Below, piece by piece: positions 1 through 7,150 of a stretch of 64,000 nt of DNA. The notes under the pieces are model-generated. The model was given only the letters and a program-made list of their open reading frames with translations, was not told the origin of the DNA and did no database searches. The DNA comes from Akkermansiaceae bacterium. GTDB taxonomy: Bacteria; Verrucomicrobiota; Verrucomicrobiia; Verrucomicrobiales; DEV007. Position numbers and translations under genes: made by a program. Where the stretch lies: positions 62,001 through 126,000 of the forward strand of contig JACKQE010000004.1 in the NCBI GenBank assembly GCA_024233005.1, given 5' to 3'. Numbering within the stretch: the stretch's first letter is position 1; each line of letters starts with the position of its first letter.

Positions 1-654
1 TTCCTGCAGGCCCCGGCGAACCCAATCCCAGGGCAATTCGGCGGGTTTCCCGGCCACCACTGCATCGCTGAGAATGGTGTGATCCCGGATCGCGAGGATC
101 AGTTCCCCGGTCAAACCGGTCCGACTGGCGAGAATCCGTCCCTCACGGGATACGGTGATCGCCTTCCAGTGGGACCCGAGGTTCAGCACCGTGAACGCAC
201 GCCCGCTCCATTCTCCCATCGCCAACCCCAGGCAAAGGGTTTCCTCCCCGCGCATGGCATCGATCAAAGCGCCGGCATCGTCGAGCGTCTTGATGCCGGG
301 GACCAGGGATACCGGAAGCTCTGTCAGTTCCGGAAACGAAACGGTCCGCAGCCGCTCCGCCAACTCCAAGGCACCTGCGGGAGCAGGAATGTGGGGGACT
401 TCGGCCAGCCCCAGCGACGAAGTGATCATGCCTGCGGCGAGGATCCTTTGCGGAACGACCTCCGGACATTGCCGACGAACCTCAGCCACGGCCTCCATGA
501 AGGCCGTGCGCAGCCGACCGGAATGTCCCTCCCGGGCAGTGTCCCGCACGCCGGCCATGGCTTCCGCGCGGGCGATGGCGCGGCCACCGACCATCAGCCA
601 GACCCTGAGATTGGTCGTGCCGGCATCCACGCCGATGAAATGCCCGCGGGTCAT
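1..654 (-). CDS. dgoK: 2-dehydro-3-deoxygalactonokinase (DgoK), 3' end cut by the window
   Basis: The reading frame enters from the left edge and stays open for 218 codons from an ATG at 654-652. It begins with MTRGHFIGVDAGTTNLRVWL, the ATP-binding phosphate-1 motif of the DgoK sugar-acid kinases (usually I-D-W-G-T-T-N-L-R-A-W). The following residues (GxxDTAREG, AGMITSSLGL, EVPHIPAPAG) are also typical of DgoK. The family phosphorylates 2-keto-3-deoxy-galactonate at the 6-position in the DeLey-Doudoroff galactonate pathway, in the cytoplasm. The start overlaps the stop of the upstream secreted hydrolase by ATGA, so the two are probably translated together, and the sugar released by that hydrolase may feed this kinase (inference). 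About 80-100 C-terminal residues lie outside the window. Confidence 0.88.
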   Translation of the reverse strand, partial: MTRGHFIGVDAGTTNLRVWLMVGGRAIARAEAMAGVRDTAREGHSGRLRTAFMEAVAEVRRQCPEVVPQRILAAGMITSSLGLAEVPHIPAPAGALELAERLRTVSFPELTELPVSLVPGIKTLDDAGALIDAMRGEETLCLGLAMGEWSGRAFTVLNLGSHWKAITVSREGRILASRTGLTGELILAIRDHTILSDAVVAGKPAELPWDWVRRGLQE

Positions 655-2927
655 GGCGTGAGCAGGAGGTAAAGACTATCCGGAGGCAGATCCAAAGCCA
701 CGCCGGAATTTTCCCGGGTCAGAGGAATCTCGCGGATCGCATAGCCGTTCGGATCGAGCAACACGGCCTTCGTCAGCCGTGAATTTCGCAGCACAATCTT
801 GCCCTGGGCATTCGCCACGCGCCATGGAGGGCCGCCGATGGCGATGATCTTCTCGCCTTCCACGGCATAAGCCGAAGATCCTTTTCCCACAGTGAACTTG
901 GCCGCTTCGGTGCGCCAACCGGAAAGCCGGGCTTCCGTTCCGACCTGGAGCAGGATCCGCCCGCTCCGAGCGAGCGACTCGCCATCCATCGCCACCGCCT
1001 GGATCGTGGCATACGGGAGTGACGAGTCGATCGTCAGGTCCTGGAGTGCAAAATGCCCCCCTGCTTCCTCCAGAAATCCGCAGACGCCCTGCGCCGCCGG
1101 GGCATTCATCGTCGCCAGTCGCTTCCGGTAATTCCAGGACAATTCCCCCGTGTTGGACCGGATCACGCCTGCCCCGGGATCCCTCCAGGTGGCCAGATCG
1201 GCAACTTCCGCACGGCTGGCGGCAGCCCCGAGGTGAGATCTGACCGGTCCCACCAGATACGCCGCCCGGTTGACTTCACCGTGGTCCGAGGGCTTCCATC
1301 CGGGCGCCAATTCCGCCTGCTGCCGGGCATCCCCATAGACCTCATTGTCATCAATGACCGGGGCCTTCCGGTCAAGGAGGTCTTCCATGGTCCGATTCTC
1401 CAAGACCACCACCTTGCCTTCGGCAATCAGCCCCTTCCGGTAGATCAACGCATTCGCGGGGAACATCCCCATCTGCATCGGCCAGGCACAGTTCCATTTG
1501 TGCGTCGACTGCCACCCTCCCACGCGCCAGAAGGGCTTCCGGGGATCCAGCTCATACCAGGGAGTCTGCACGGAGAACCAACACACCGCGTCGAGCCCGT
1601 TCAGGCTCTGGTAAGCCGCCGTCAAAAACGCCCCCTCGGCCTGGTACCGTTCCGGATTTTTCCAGCTCGTTTCCGTGACGATGAAAGGGTGCCCTTCCTC
1701 TTGGCGGAAATTCACCGACAGCTCGAACGGCTTACCGAGGACACCTTCATTCACCAGATAGTCCCCGGCGTCGATCCGGTAGCCGTCGTTGGGTCCCTTG
1801 TGCTGATAGTCCGAGCCGACGTATTCGTTTTCCGCATCGATGTCCAAGGCGTGGTAGCTCCAGCGCTCCAACCCCTTGAGCCGGGCATCGTTTGCGGTCC
1901 GCCAATTGCTGGCGTTGAGCAACTGGTGGCAGCCCAGTTCCATGCGGAGGTAGTGCCCCATCTCCTCGTAAAACCGCCGTTGCCGTCGCGCGAGGAACTC
2001 CACCGTGTCCCGCAGCCGGGTGGCATGCCCCGCGTCGCGCGCGTCCTGGGTCAGCTCCCAGGTTTGCACCACGACCACCCGGTCGTGCTCCGGGTCATCC
2101 AGCGGATCGCGGCCTTGGCCCGGGGTCTTCTCGCCCCAGGCGGCACGGGCCGCCGCCACGTTGCCGTATTTCTCCGCGAGCCAGGCGCTGAACTGCCCGC
2201 CCAAAATCACCCGCTGCTCCTTTGGCAGCCCCTGCGTGGTCCAGAAGAAGAGGCTGTCTTCGTTGAGGACCTGCAGCACCGCGACGGTCGGGTCATCTTT
2301 GATGGCCAGTCCGGTGTGGGGATTCACCCGGGTGTAGAATGCCCGCGTCCAGGCCCGGTAGGCCGCCTGTAGACCCGGATGATAAAAAATCATGCCCTCC
2401 AGCGCCCCTTTGGGATCGCCTTCCAGCCCCCAGGAGGTGGGCGCGTCAAAGTGCGGATAAAACGGAGAAATCAGAACGTAGATGCCGTTGTCTTTGCAGG
2501 CACGGATGACCCGGTGCACCGCCGCGATGAGTTCATCGTTCACCGCATCGATCGCCGAGCCTTCCTTGGGCACGCAGACGGTGACGTGCAGTCTCACCAG
2601 ATTCACCCCGAGCTTGGCGAGCCACCGGGACTGGGCATCCATCTGTTCCGGGGTGAAAGTCACCGCGTCCGATCCCACCGCCCAAAACCGCGCGGGACGG
2701 CCATCCCCCAGCACCAGATCGTTGCCATCTTTGGACAGGCGCACAAACCCCTTTTCACCGGACTGTGTTTCATTGAGAAACCGCAAATCCAACAGCGCGT
2801 CGTCGCGGAAGCGGTCGGGGGGCGGCGCAAAGGCCCAACTATTGGACTCGTCCAACGGCGTCTCCGCGCCCTCCGCCGGAACGAGCACAAGAACGAGGGC
2901 AAACACACCAAGACACAGGGACCGCAT
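651..2927 (-). CDS. Secreted clan GH-A-like glycoside hydrolase
   Basis: The protein has 758 residues with a signal peptide (MRSLCLGVFALVLVLVPAEG). The start was chosen at 2927 because it puts this hydrophobic leader at the N-terminus; the frame stays open further upstream only because it runs antisense through the repeat next door. A (beta/alpha)8 cellulase-like catalytic domain covers about residues 60-430: 'GVNLVRLHV' (strand with Arg), 'QVLNED' with the likely acid/base Glu near 223, and 'FIVTETSW' with the likely nucleophile Glu near 419. The C-terminal 300 residues look like beta-sandwich accessory domains. The substrate cannot be read from the sequence, but coupling to dgoK suggests a galactose-containing glycan or a galactonate-yielding sugar (inference). 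It is probably the last full gene of a minus-strand run. Confidence 0.8.
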   Translation of the reverse strand: MRSLCLGVFALVLVLVPAEGAETPLDESNSWAFAPPPDRFRDDALLDLRFLNETQSGEKGFVRLSKDGNDLVLGDGRPARFWAVGSDAVTFTPEQMDAQSRWLAKLGVNLVRLHVTVCVPKEGSAIDAVNDELIAAVHRVIRACKDNGIYVLISPFYPHFDAPTSWGLEGDPKGALEGMIFYHPGLQAAYRAWTRAFYTRVNPHTGLAIKDDPTVAVLQVLNEDSLFFWTTQGLPKEQRVILGGQFSAWLAEKYGNVAAARAAWGEKTPGQGRDPLDDPEHDRVVVVQTWELTQDARDAGHATRLRDTVEFLARRQRRFYEEMGHYLRMELGCHQLLNASNWRTANDARLKGLERWSYHALDIDAENEYVGSDYQHKGPNDGYRIDAGDYLVNEGVLGKPFELSVNFRQEEGHPFIVTETSWKNPERYQAEGAFLTAAYQSLNGLDAVCWFSVQTPWYELDPRKPFWRVGGWQSTHKWNCAWPMQMGMFPANALIYRKGLIAEGKVVVLENRTMEDLLDRKAPVIDDNEVYGDARQQAELAPGWKPSDHGEVNRAAYLVGPVRSHLGAAASRAEVADLATWRDPGAGVIRSNTGELSWNYRKRLATMNAPAAQGVCGFLEEAGGHFALQDLTIDSSLPYATIQAVAMDGESLARSGRILLQVGTEARLSGWRTEAAKFTVGKGSSAYAVEGEKIIAIGGPPWRVANAQGKIVLRNSRLTKAVLLDPNGYAIREIPLTRENSGVALDLPPDSLYLLLTP

Positions 2928-2976
2928 AGGCACCCAAACTGCTACCAAGCCCGCACCTTGTCGAGTTGAACCTCGT

Positions 2977-4099
2977 GATCCATCAGAAATCTCCCTGCGT
3001 GGAACGGTTTCCCCTTCAGGAGGCGGCGGGAGTCCGGTTGCGCCGCCTGACCAGAATCCAAAGGCCCGCCGCCGCGAGGAGCGCGGCCGCTCCCTGCAGC
3101 CAGAACCACGGCCCATACCACGGGGCCGACCGGTCGGGGTCCGGCAATGGCGGGCCCTCCGGGGTCCCATGATACCACGGAAATACGAATCCCGGAGGAG
3201 GCTTGGGACGCAATCCCAGCCGGACTTCGATGTTGAAGATGGCCTCCCGGGCAAAATTCTTATATCGTTTCACCCTCAACCTCTTGAGAAACTCGATGTC
3301 CTCCGCAGTTCCATAGGACCCAAGGTACAATATCGCCTCGGACACATACCCGCCCTGGGGATGTTCCTCTTCATGAAGCAGCCGCTCCCGCATCACCGCC
3401 CGGGCTTCGTTGCTGGCAATCCCGTGCAGCTGTAGGAGGACAAAAGCGGTTTCATCCCCTTTCTCGAGTTTGCTGATCAAAAACGGACCGGCCAGATCGG
3501 GATTCTCCTGAAGCCGTTTGGTGGCAGCTTCGGCACGGCGGTGAAATTCTTGACGTTCCTCCTCGTTCTTTGCAAAGGATGGATTGTCGGACAAATCGTT
3601 TCGAATTCTATCGATCTCCTGATAGGCGGTTTCGATCGTTTCCATCGTGACCTGTGCCATCGCCGTCACCGACACCACCAACCACAGCGCGAAAACCAGC
3701 GTTTTCATGGGGGGGAAGCGTTTCATGGGAGATAGGATTTTGCAAGCGTCAACCCCGGCCGATCCGGTTGGTGGCGCAACAGCCAATCCGCGTCGCGTTT
3801 CGGGAAGTGCAGGGGGCTCATCAACGGATTGTCACCAGGGGCTGCGATCTTTTTCCCCCGCATCAGATACCATTGGCTAAAATCGTGGGTATGGTCCAAT
3901 CCCAGCAGATGTCCCAATTCATGCGCCAACGTGGTGGAATCTTTTTCCTTCAACGTCACCATCGCGAACCCTGCGAACATTACCGAGTCACTGGAGATGG
4001 CGATACCCGCCCGTTTTTCAGCTCCAGCGTTCAAATCAATCGCCGACGACACATACACCAAAGTAGGATTCTCGGCGTGATCAAACGGAGCGCCCTTGG
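2977..4099. repeat. Direct repeat copy A of the protease/HEAT module (about 1.12 kb)
   Basis: This segment is near-identical to 4190-5322 over most of its length, in the same orientation. It starts at 'gatccatcagaaatctccct' (2977) and ends at 'gagcgcccttgg' (4099). It contains a complete HEAT-like gene and the 3' part of the metzincin gene. Differences cluster in the N-terminal part of the HEAT protein and just before the zinc motif of the protease; the 3' ends are almost unchanged. A 90-bp unique stretch (4100-4189) separates the two copies. Confidence 0.93.
3016..3726 (-). CDS. Membrane-anchored HEAT-like protein, copy 2
   Basis: The product has 236 residues starting at MKRFPPMKTLVFALW; the ATG at 3726 overlaps the stop of the upstream truncated protease as ATGA. 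An N-terminal signal peptide is followed by an exported helical region with HEAT-like pairs (LAGPFLISKL, ASNEARAVMRERLL, GTAEDIEFLKRL). A Pro-rich segment (LRPKPPPGFVFPWY) leads to a C-terminal membrane helix (WLQGAAALLAAAGLWILV) ending in RRRNRTPAAS. It is therefore expected to sit at the membrane with the helical domain outside the cytoplasm. It differs from the paralogue at 4230-4940 mainly in the first 40 mature residues. No known family was recognised with certainty. Its fixed pairing with the metzincin gene suggests an inhibitor, chaperone or anchor for it (inference). Confidence 0.75.
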   Translation of the reverse strand: MKRFPPMKTLVFALWLVVSVTAMAQVTMETIETAYQEIDRIRNDLSDNPSFAKNEEERQEFHRRAEAATKRLQENPDLAGPFLISKLEKGDETAFVLLQLHGIASNEARAVMRERLLHEEEHPQGGYVSEAILYLGSYGTAEDIEFLKRLRVKRYKNFAREAIFNIEVRLGLRPKPPPGFVFPWYHGTPEGPPLPDPDRSAPWYGPWFWLQGAAALLAAAGLWILVRRRNRTPAAS

Positions 4100-4196
4100 G
4101 GCCTTTCAGCTCTTGGGCAAGCCTCGCGCTCGTAGAGTGGGCTCGCCAGGAATGCGGCCATGCATGCGCTATGGGGAGCCAGTTTTCCCGATCCAT
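3723..4196 (-). pseudogene. N-terminally truncated metzincin-type protease copy
   Basis: The frame has 157 codons. From about residue 34 it matches the C-terminal part of the 4937-6196 protease, including the complete zinc motif HELGHLLGLDH (about 92-102) and the downstream YLMRGKK Met-turn candidate. The roughly 250 N-terminal residues of the longer copy are missing. The first 30 codons come from the 90-bp unique stretch 4100-4189, which has no counterpart in the other copy, and no signal peptide is visible. It may be a dead fragment. It may instead be an orphan catalytic module that can recombine onto a longer protease, because the catalytic site is intact and its partner gene follows in ATGA overlap. 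Confidence 0.7.
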
Positions 4197-5322
4197 CAGA
4201 AATCTCCCTGCGTGGAACGGTTTCCCCCTTCAGGAGGCGGCGGGAGTCCGGTTGCGCCGCCTGACCAGAATCCAAAGGCCCGCCGCCGCGAGGAGCGCGG
4301 CCGCTCCCTGCAACCAGAACCACGGCCCATACCACGGGGCCGACCGGTCGGGGTCCGGCAATGGCGGGCCCTCCGGGGTCCCATGATACCACGGAAATAC
4401 GAAACCCGGAGGAGGCTTGGGACGCAATCCCAGCCGGACTTCGATGTTGAAGATGGCCTCCCGGGCGTCATATTTATATCGTTTCACCTTCAACCTCTTG
4501 AGAAACTCGATGTCCTCCGCGGTTCCATAGGACCCAAGGTAGGAAATCGCATCGGACACATACCTGCCCTGGGGATGTTCCTCTTCATGAAGTAGCCGCT
4601 CCCGCATCACCGCCCGGGCTTCGTTGCTGGCAATCCCGAGCCTCTTCAGGAGAATATAGGCGGTTTCATCCCCTTTCTTAAGTTTGCTGATCAAAAACGG
4701 ACCGGCCAGATCCGGGTTCTCTTGCAGCTGTTTGACGGCAGCTTCGGCGCGTTTCTCCATGATCGGTATCTCTGGAGAGTTGGATGGAAACGACACGGGG
4801 TCGTTGAGATCGTTTCGTACTCTGTCGAATGACCAGTAGGCGGATTCGATCGTTTCCATCGTGACCTGTGCCATCGCCGTCACCGACACCACCAACCACA
4901 GCGCGATAACCAGCGTTTTCATGGGGGGGAAGCGTTTCATTGGATAAAGGAGGTTGCAAGCTTCAACCCCAGCCGATCCGGATGGTGGCGCAACAGCCAA
5001 TCCGCGTCGCGTTTCGGGAAGTGCAGGGGGCTCATCAACGGATTGTCACCAGGGGCTGCGATCTTTTTCCCCCGCATCAGATACCATTGGCTAAAATCGT
5101 GGGTATGGTCCAATCCCAGCAGATGTCCCAATTCATGCGCCAACGTGGTGGAATCTTTAAAGAGCAACGTCACCATCGCGAACCCTGCGAACATTGCCGA
5201 ATCCACTTTTTCCGAGATACCTGCTGGATTATAGCCTTCGCCCTGGATTTTGTTCAAATTAATCGCCGACGACACATACACCAAAGTAGGATTCCTGGCG
5301 TGATAAAACGGAGCGCCCTTGG
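4190..5322. repeat. Direct repeat copy B of the protease/HEAT module (about 1.13 kb)
   Basis: This is the partner of the 2977-4099 repeat in the same orientation. Its right end (about 5322) falls inside the longer metzincin gene, so the repeat boundary lies at the upstream edge of the catalytic domain. The duplicated unit is therefore the catalytic domain plus the complete HEAT-like gene, not two whole genes. Confidence 0.93.
4230..4940 (-). CDS. Membrane-anchored HEAT-like protein, copy 1
   Basis: This 236-residue paralogue of 3016-3726 has the same layout: signal peptide (MKRFPPMKTLVIALWLVV), exported helical HEAT-like region, Pro-rich neck and C-terminal membrane helix followed by RRRNRTPAAS. 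The ATG at 4940 overlaps the protease stop (ATGA). Compared with copy 2 the last 170 residues are nearly the same, whereas about residues 30-60 differ strongly (WSFDRVRNDLNDPVSF against QEIDRIRNDLSDNPSF and beyond). Such localised change in a tandem pair fits a specificity-determining surface (inference). The molecular function is unknown. Confidence 0.75.
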   Translation of the reverse strand: MKRFPPMKTLVIALWLVVSVTAMAQVTMETIESAYWSFDRVRNDLNDPVSFPSNSPEIPIMEKRAEAAVKQLQENPDLAGPFLISKLKKGDETAYILLKRLGIASNEARAVMRERLLHEEEHPQGRYVSDAISYLGSYGTAEDIEFLKRLKVKRYKYDAREAIFNIEVRLGLRPKPPPGFVFPWYHGTPEGPPLPDPDRSAPWYGPWFWLQGAAALLAAAGLWILVRRRNRTPAAS

Positions 5323-6196
5323 TCGGGATGACGGCGGCCTCCCGGACCAGCGGCAACTCTGAATACACCGGAGTGGACCACAGGGCGGTCTGGGTTGACG
5401 TAAAGGCCACATTGCGTACTACCTTTCCATCCCAGGGAGTGTCATCATCATAAATCTCCGTGTCCTGTTGTGATGTGAGCACCTTGGAGACCGTGGTGAA
5501 TTTCAGCTCGATGCCCAGTTGGGCGTAGATTTCGCGGGCCGTCGTGAAGTCATTGGGGCCGCGCGTGATGCTGGCCCAATCCTCGCTCTCGTCGGGTTCC
5601 TTCAGGTAATACACCGCGGGATGGACCACGCGTTTGGCCTTCATGATGGGGAACTTGAACGTCGCGTTGCCGTAGGCCGGAATTCGCACGACGAGGTGTC
5701 CCCCCAGCGTTCCCCGGTGAGTGGGGTCCCCGGGATCGTCATCGGTAGGATCGAGATCGTAGCCGGTCCAGTCGCTCCTGCCCCGGATGTTGTTGCGGGC
5801 AGGGTCGAAGAAATCGTCCGCCTTGTTGGAAACTATTAGCATGGTGAAACCGTTTTCGTCCATGGTGATCTCCGTCTCCTCATCGACCACGCGGCCGTCG
5901 GCATCCAGAGTGCTGAGAAAGGCCTCGACGGTGGCGCCTTTGAGGATCGGCGCCCGAATCACCAGGCGATCCCGTTTTTTTAAAGATGACCTGTCCCCCT
6001 GTCGGTTTCCCCTTTGTCGGTTTCCTTTCTCAGACTGCGCGCTCTCTGTCCACCGTTTCGGGGGAAGTTCACACCACCAACGAAGCGAGCAACCACCGAA
6101 CGCCGATGGACGCCGCATAATGCCCAGCTCAGGCACAAGGCGTGGTCGGGAGAAGCGTTGCAGGCCGGAGAGACGTTGCAGTTGCCCACAGCTCAC
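4937..6196 (-). CDS. Metzincin-type zinc metalloprotease with abnormal N-terminus
   Basis: The frame has 419 codons. The C-terminal catalytic region carries HELGHLLGLDH at about 354-364, the extended HExxHxxGxxH zinc motif of metzincins, followed by YLMRGKK as a possible Met-turn. Residues about 85-340 form a beta-rich region of unknown type (RGTLGGHLVVRIPAYGN, ITRGPNDFTTAREIYAQLGI). The first 75 residues are low-complexity and look like translated non-coding DNA (region 5985-6190). There is no signal peptide, although the neighbours are exported. The true start could be an internal Met such as MDENGF near residue 111. The gene may have lost its original 5' part through a rearrangement. The HEAT-like partner follows in ATGA overlap. 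Confidence 0.7.
   Translation of the reverse strand: MSCGQLQRLSGLQRFSRPRLVPELGIMRRPSAFGGCSLRWWCELPPKRWTESAQSEKGNRQRGNRQGDRSSLKKRDRLVIRAPILKGATVEAFLSTLDADGRVVDEETEITMDENGFTMLIVSNKADDFFDPARNNIRGRSDWTGYDLDPTDDDPGDPTHRGTLGGHLVVRIPAYGNATFKFPIMKAKRVVHPAVYYLKEPDESEDWASITRGPNDFTTAREIYAQLGIELKFTTVSKVLTSQQDTEIYDDDTPWDGKVVRNVAFTSTQTALWSTPVYSELPLVREAAVIPTKGAPFYHARNPTLVYVSSAINLNKIQGEGYNPAGISEKVDSAMFAGFAMVTLLFKDSTTLAHELGHLLGLDHTHDFSQWYLMRGKKIAAPGDNPLMSPLHFPKRDADWLLRHHPDRLGLKLATSFIQ
5985..6190. other. Probable inserted or recombined non-coding segment at the 5' end of the protease
   Basis: The segment holds the strings 'gatgacctgtccccct' and two near-tandem copies of 'tgtcggtttcc' (about 6000-6010 and 6015-6025), then a stretch with no amino-acid character (WWCELPPKRWTESAQSEKG in the protease frame). 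It separates the recognisable protease sequence from the next upstream gene. Strings like gacctgtcccc recur in intergenic or REP-like repeats of some bacterial genomes (from memory, not verified). No transposase is present. Confidence 0.35.
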
Positions 6197-6558
6197 GAAC
6201 GCCGCTTGAGTAGCAGCACAAGCATCATCACGAACAGCGAGGCCAGCAGATAACAGATGCCGTTCAAGAGAGCGATTGAGAGGACATCAATGAAGCCTGT
6301 CGAGCCGAGCTGCCTATCCTCACCTGTCAGACTGGATGCAAGAGCTGTGCCTGGTGCTGCGAGCGCAGTGAACCACCCGAATCGATACGACGACACCTGT
6401 GCGCCATACGTGTCTTCGTTCCAAGCCACTAGAGCAGCTCCACATGCGCCAACTGTGCAGCCAATTACTGCCAGGATGACGACCGTTTTAGTCGCGCTGA
6501 AGTGGCGATTCTCACTTTTCTTCAATGACAGCTTCACGTTTGGCAGTGCGGCTTTCAT
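6193..6558 (-). CDS. Small membrane protein of unknown function
   Basis: The product has up to 121 residues with two predicted membrane helices (TVVILAVIGCTVGACGAALV near the N-terminus and a C-terminal helix ending LVLLLKRRS). The intervening loop, SSYRFGWFTALAAPGTALAS, is moderately hydrophobic. The start at 6558 overlaps the preceding gene by 47 bp; a GTG seven codons later would shorten this. No family was recognised. Its place between the caspase-like protein gene and the protease/HEAT modules makes it part of the same minus-strand run, and the last codons abut the abnormal segment 5985-6190. Confidence 0.55.
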   Translation of the reverse strand: MKAALPNVKLSLKKSENRHFSATKTVVILAVIGCTVGACGAALVAWNEDTYGAQVSSYRFGWFTALAAPGTALASSLTGEDRQLGSTGFIDVLSIALLNGICYLLASLFVMMLVLLLKRRS

Positions 6559-7150
6559 ACTTCTCGATCAACCAACCAGAAGGTGAGTCGGAAAGCTCCA
6601 TCGTGATCTCCTCGCTGATCTTCTGCCTTCCTCGGACTGATGAAAGCGTTGCGATCAACTTGCAGCCTCCATTCATCCGCTCTGCATTAAAGGATTCGAC
6701 CGTCGGCGACTGGAAGCCTGCTTCTGCCATCTTCTGCGGCAGCATCTGAAAATATGGATCATCAATAGAGCGCCCCTCAAGGAACGCTGCCTGAGCGGGT
6801 TTACTCATCGCTAGAGCGAAGGTGCGAAGATCGCCTCTTGCGAGCGCTGACATTGAAGCAACAAAGGTGTCGGCTGGTGACGAGACATGAGCCTTACTTG
6901 CCGACGGCCACTTTGCTTCGTTCATAGCCGCCTCAATAGGAGGCGATGCGATATGCAGGCTTCCAATCAGCGAAGGTGATTTCGTCGCCTGACTGCGGGT
7001 TTGCACCTTCTCCACAGTGCGGGTTGATTGCTCGGGATCAGCAGGCTGGCGAACCTCGATTCGATTGGCTGACCAAAGTCCAATAACGACCGCCAAAACG
7101 ACGATCAGAACAAGGCATGAGACAATCGTGATGCGACGTGGGGCTACCAT
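6512..7150 (-). CDS. Membrane-anchored protein of unknown function
   Basis: The product has 212 residues starting at MVAPRRITIVSCLVLIVVLA. This start (7150) gives an N-terminal signal-anchor and overlaps the stop of the 994-aa gene by seven bases. The exported part has a disordered stretch (PADPEQSTRTVEKVQTRSQA) and a C-terminal globular region with SALARGDLRTFALAMSKPAQ and GWLIEKYESRTAKRE, resembling the small NTF2-like or DUF4878-like domains that verrucomicrobial proteins often carry (tentative). It is probably co-transcribed with its neighbours. The function is unknown. Confidence 0.6.
   Translation of the reverse strand: MVAPRRITIVSCLVLIVVLAVVIGLWSANRIEVRQPADPEQSTRTVEKVQTRSQATKSPSLIGSLHIASPPIEAAMNEAKWPSASKAHVSSPADTFVASMSALARGDLRTFALAMSKPAQAAFLEGRSIDDPYFQMLPQKMAEAGFQSPTVESFNAERMNGGCKLIATLSSVRGRQKISEEITMELSDSPSGWLIEKYESRTAKREAVIEEK

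Noticed and set aside
1053..2372. 439-codon plus-strand frame
   Set aside because: Antisense to the secreted GH-like gene, whose signal peptide and catalytic motifs are clear.
2928..3254. N-terminal extension of the GH-like gene
   Set aside because: The extension runs through the repeat antisense-frame sequence; the internal Met at 2927 begins a proper signal peptide.
6040..6190. Possible integron attC site or gene cassette boundary
   Set aside because: No R'/R'' core pair (RYYYAAC/GTTRRRY) could be placed with confidence and no integrase gene is present.
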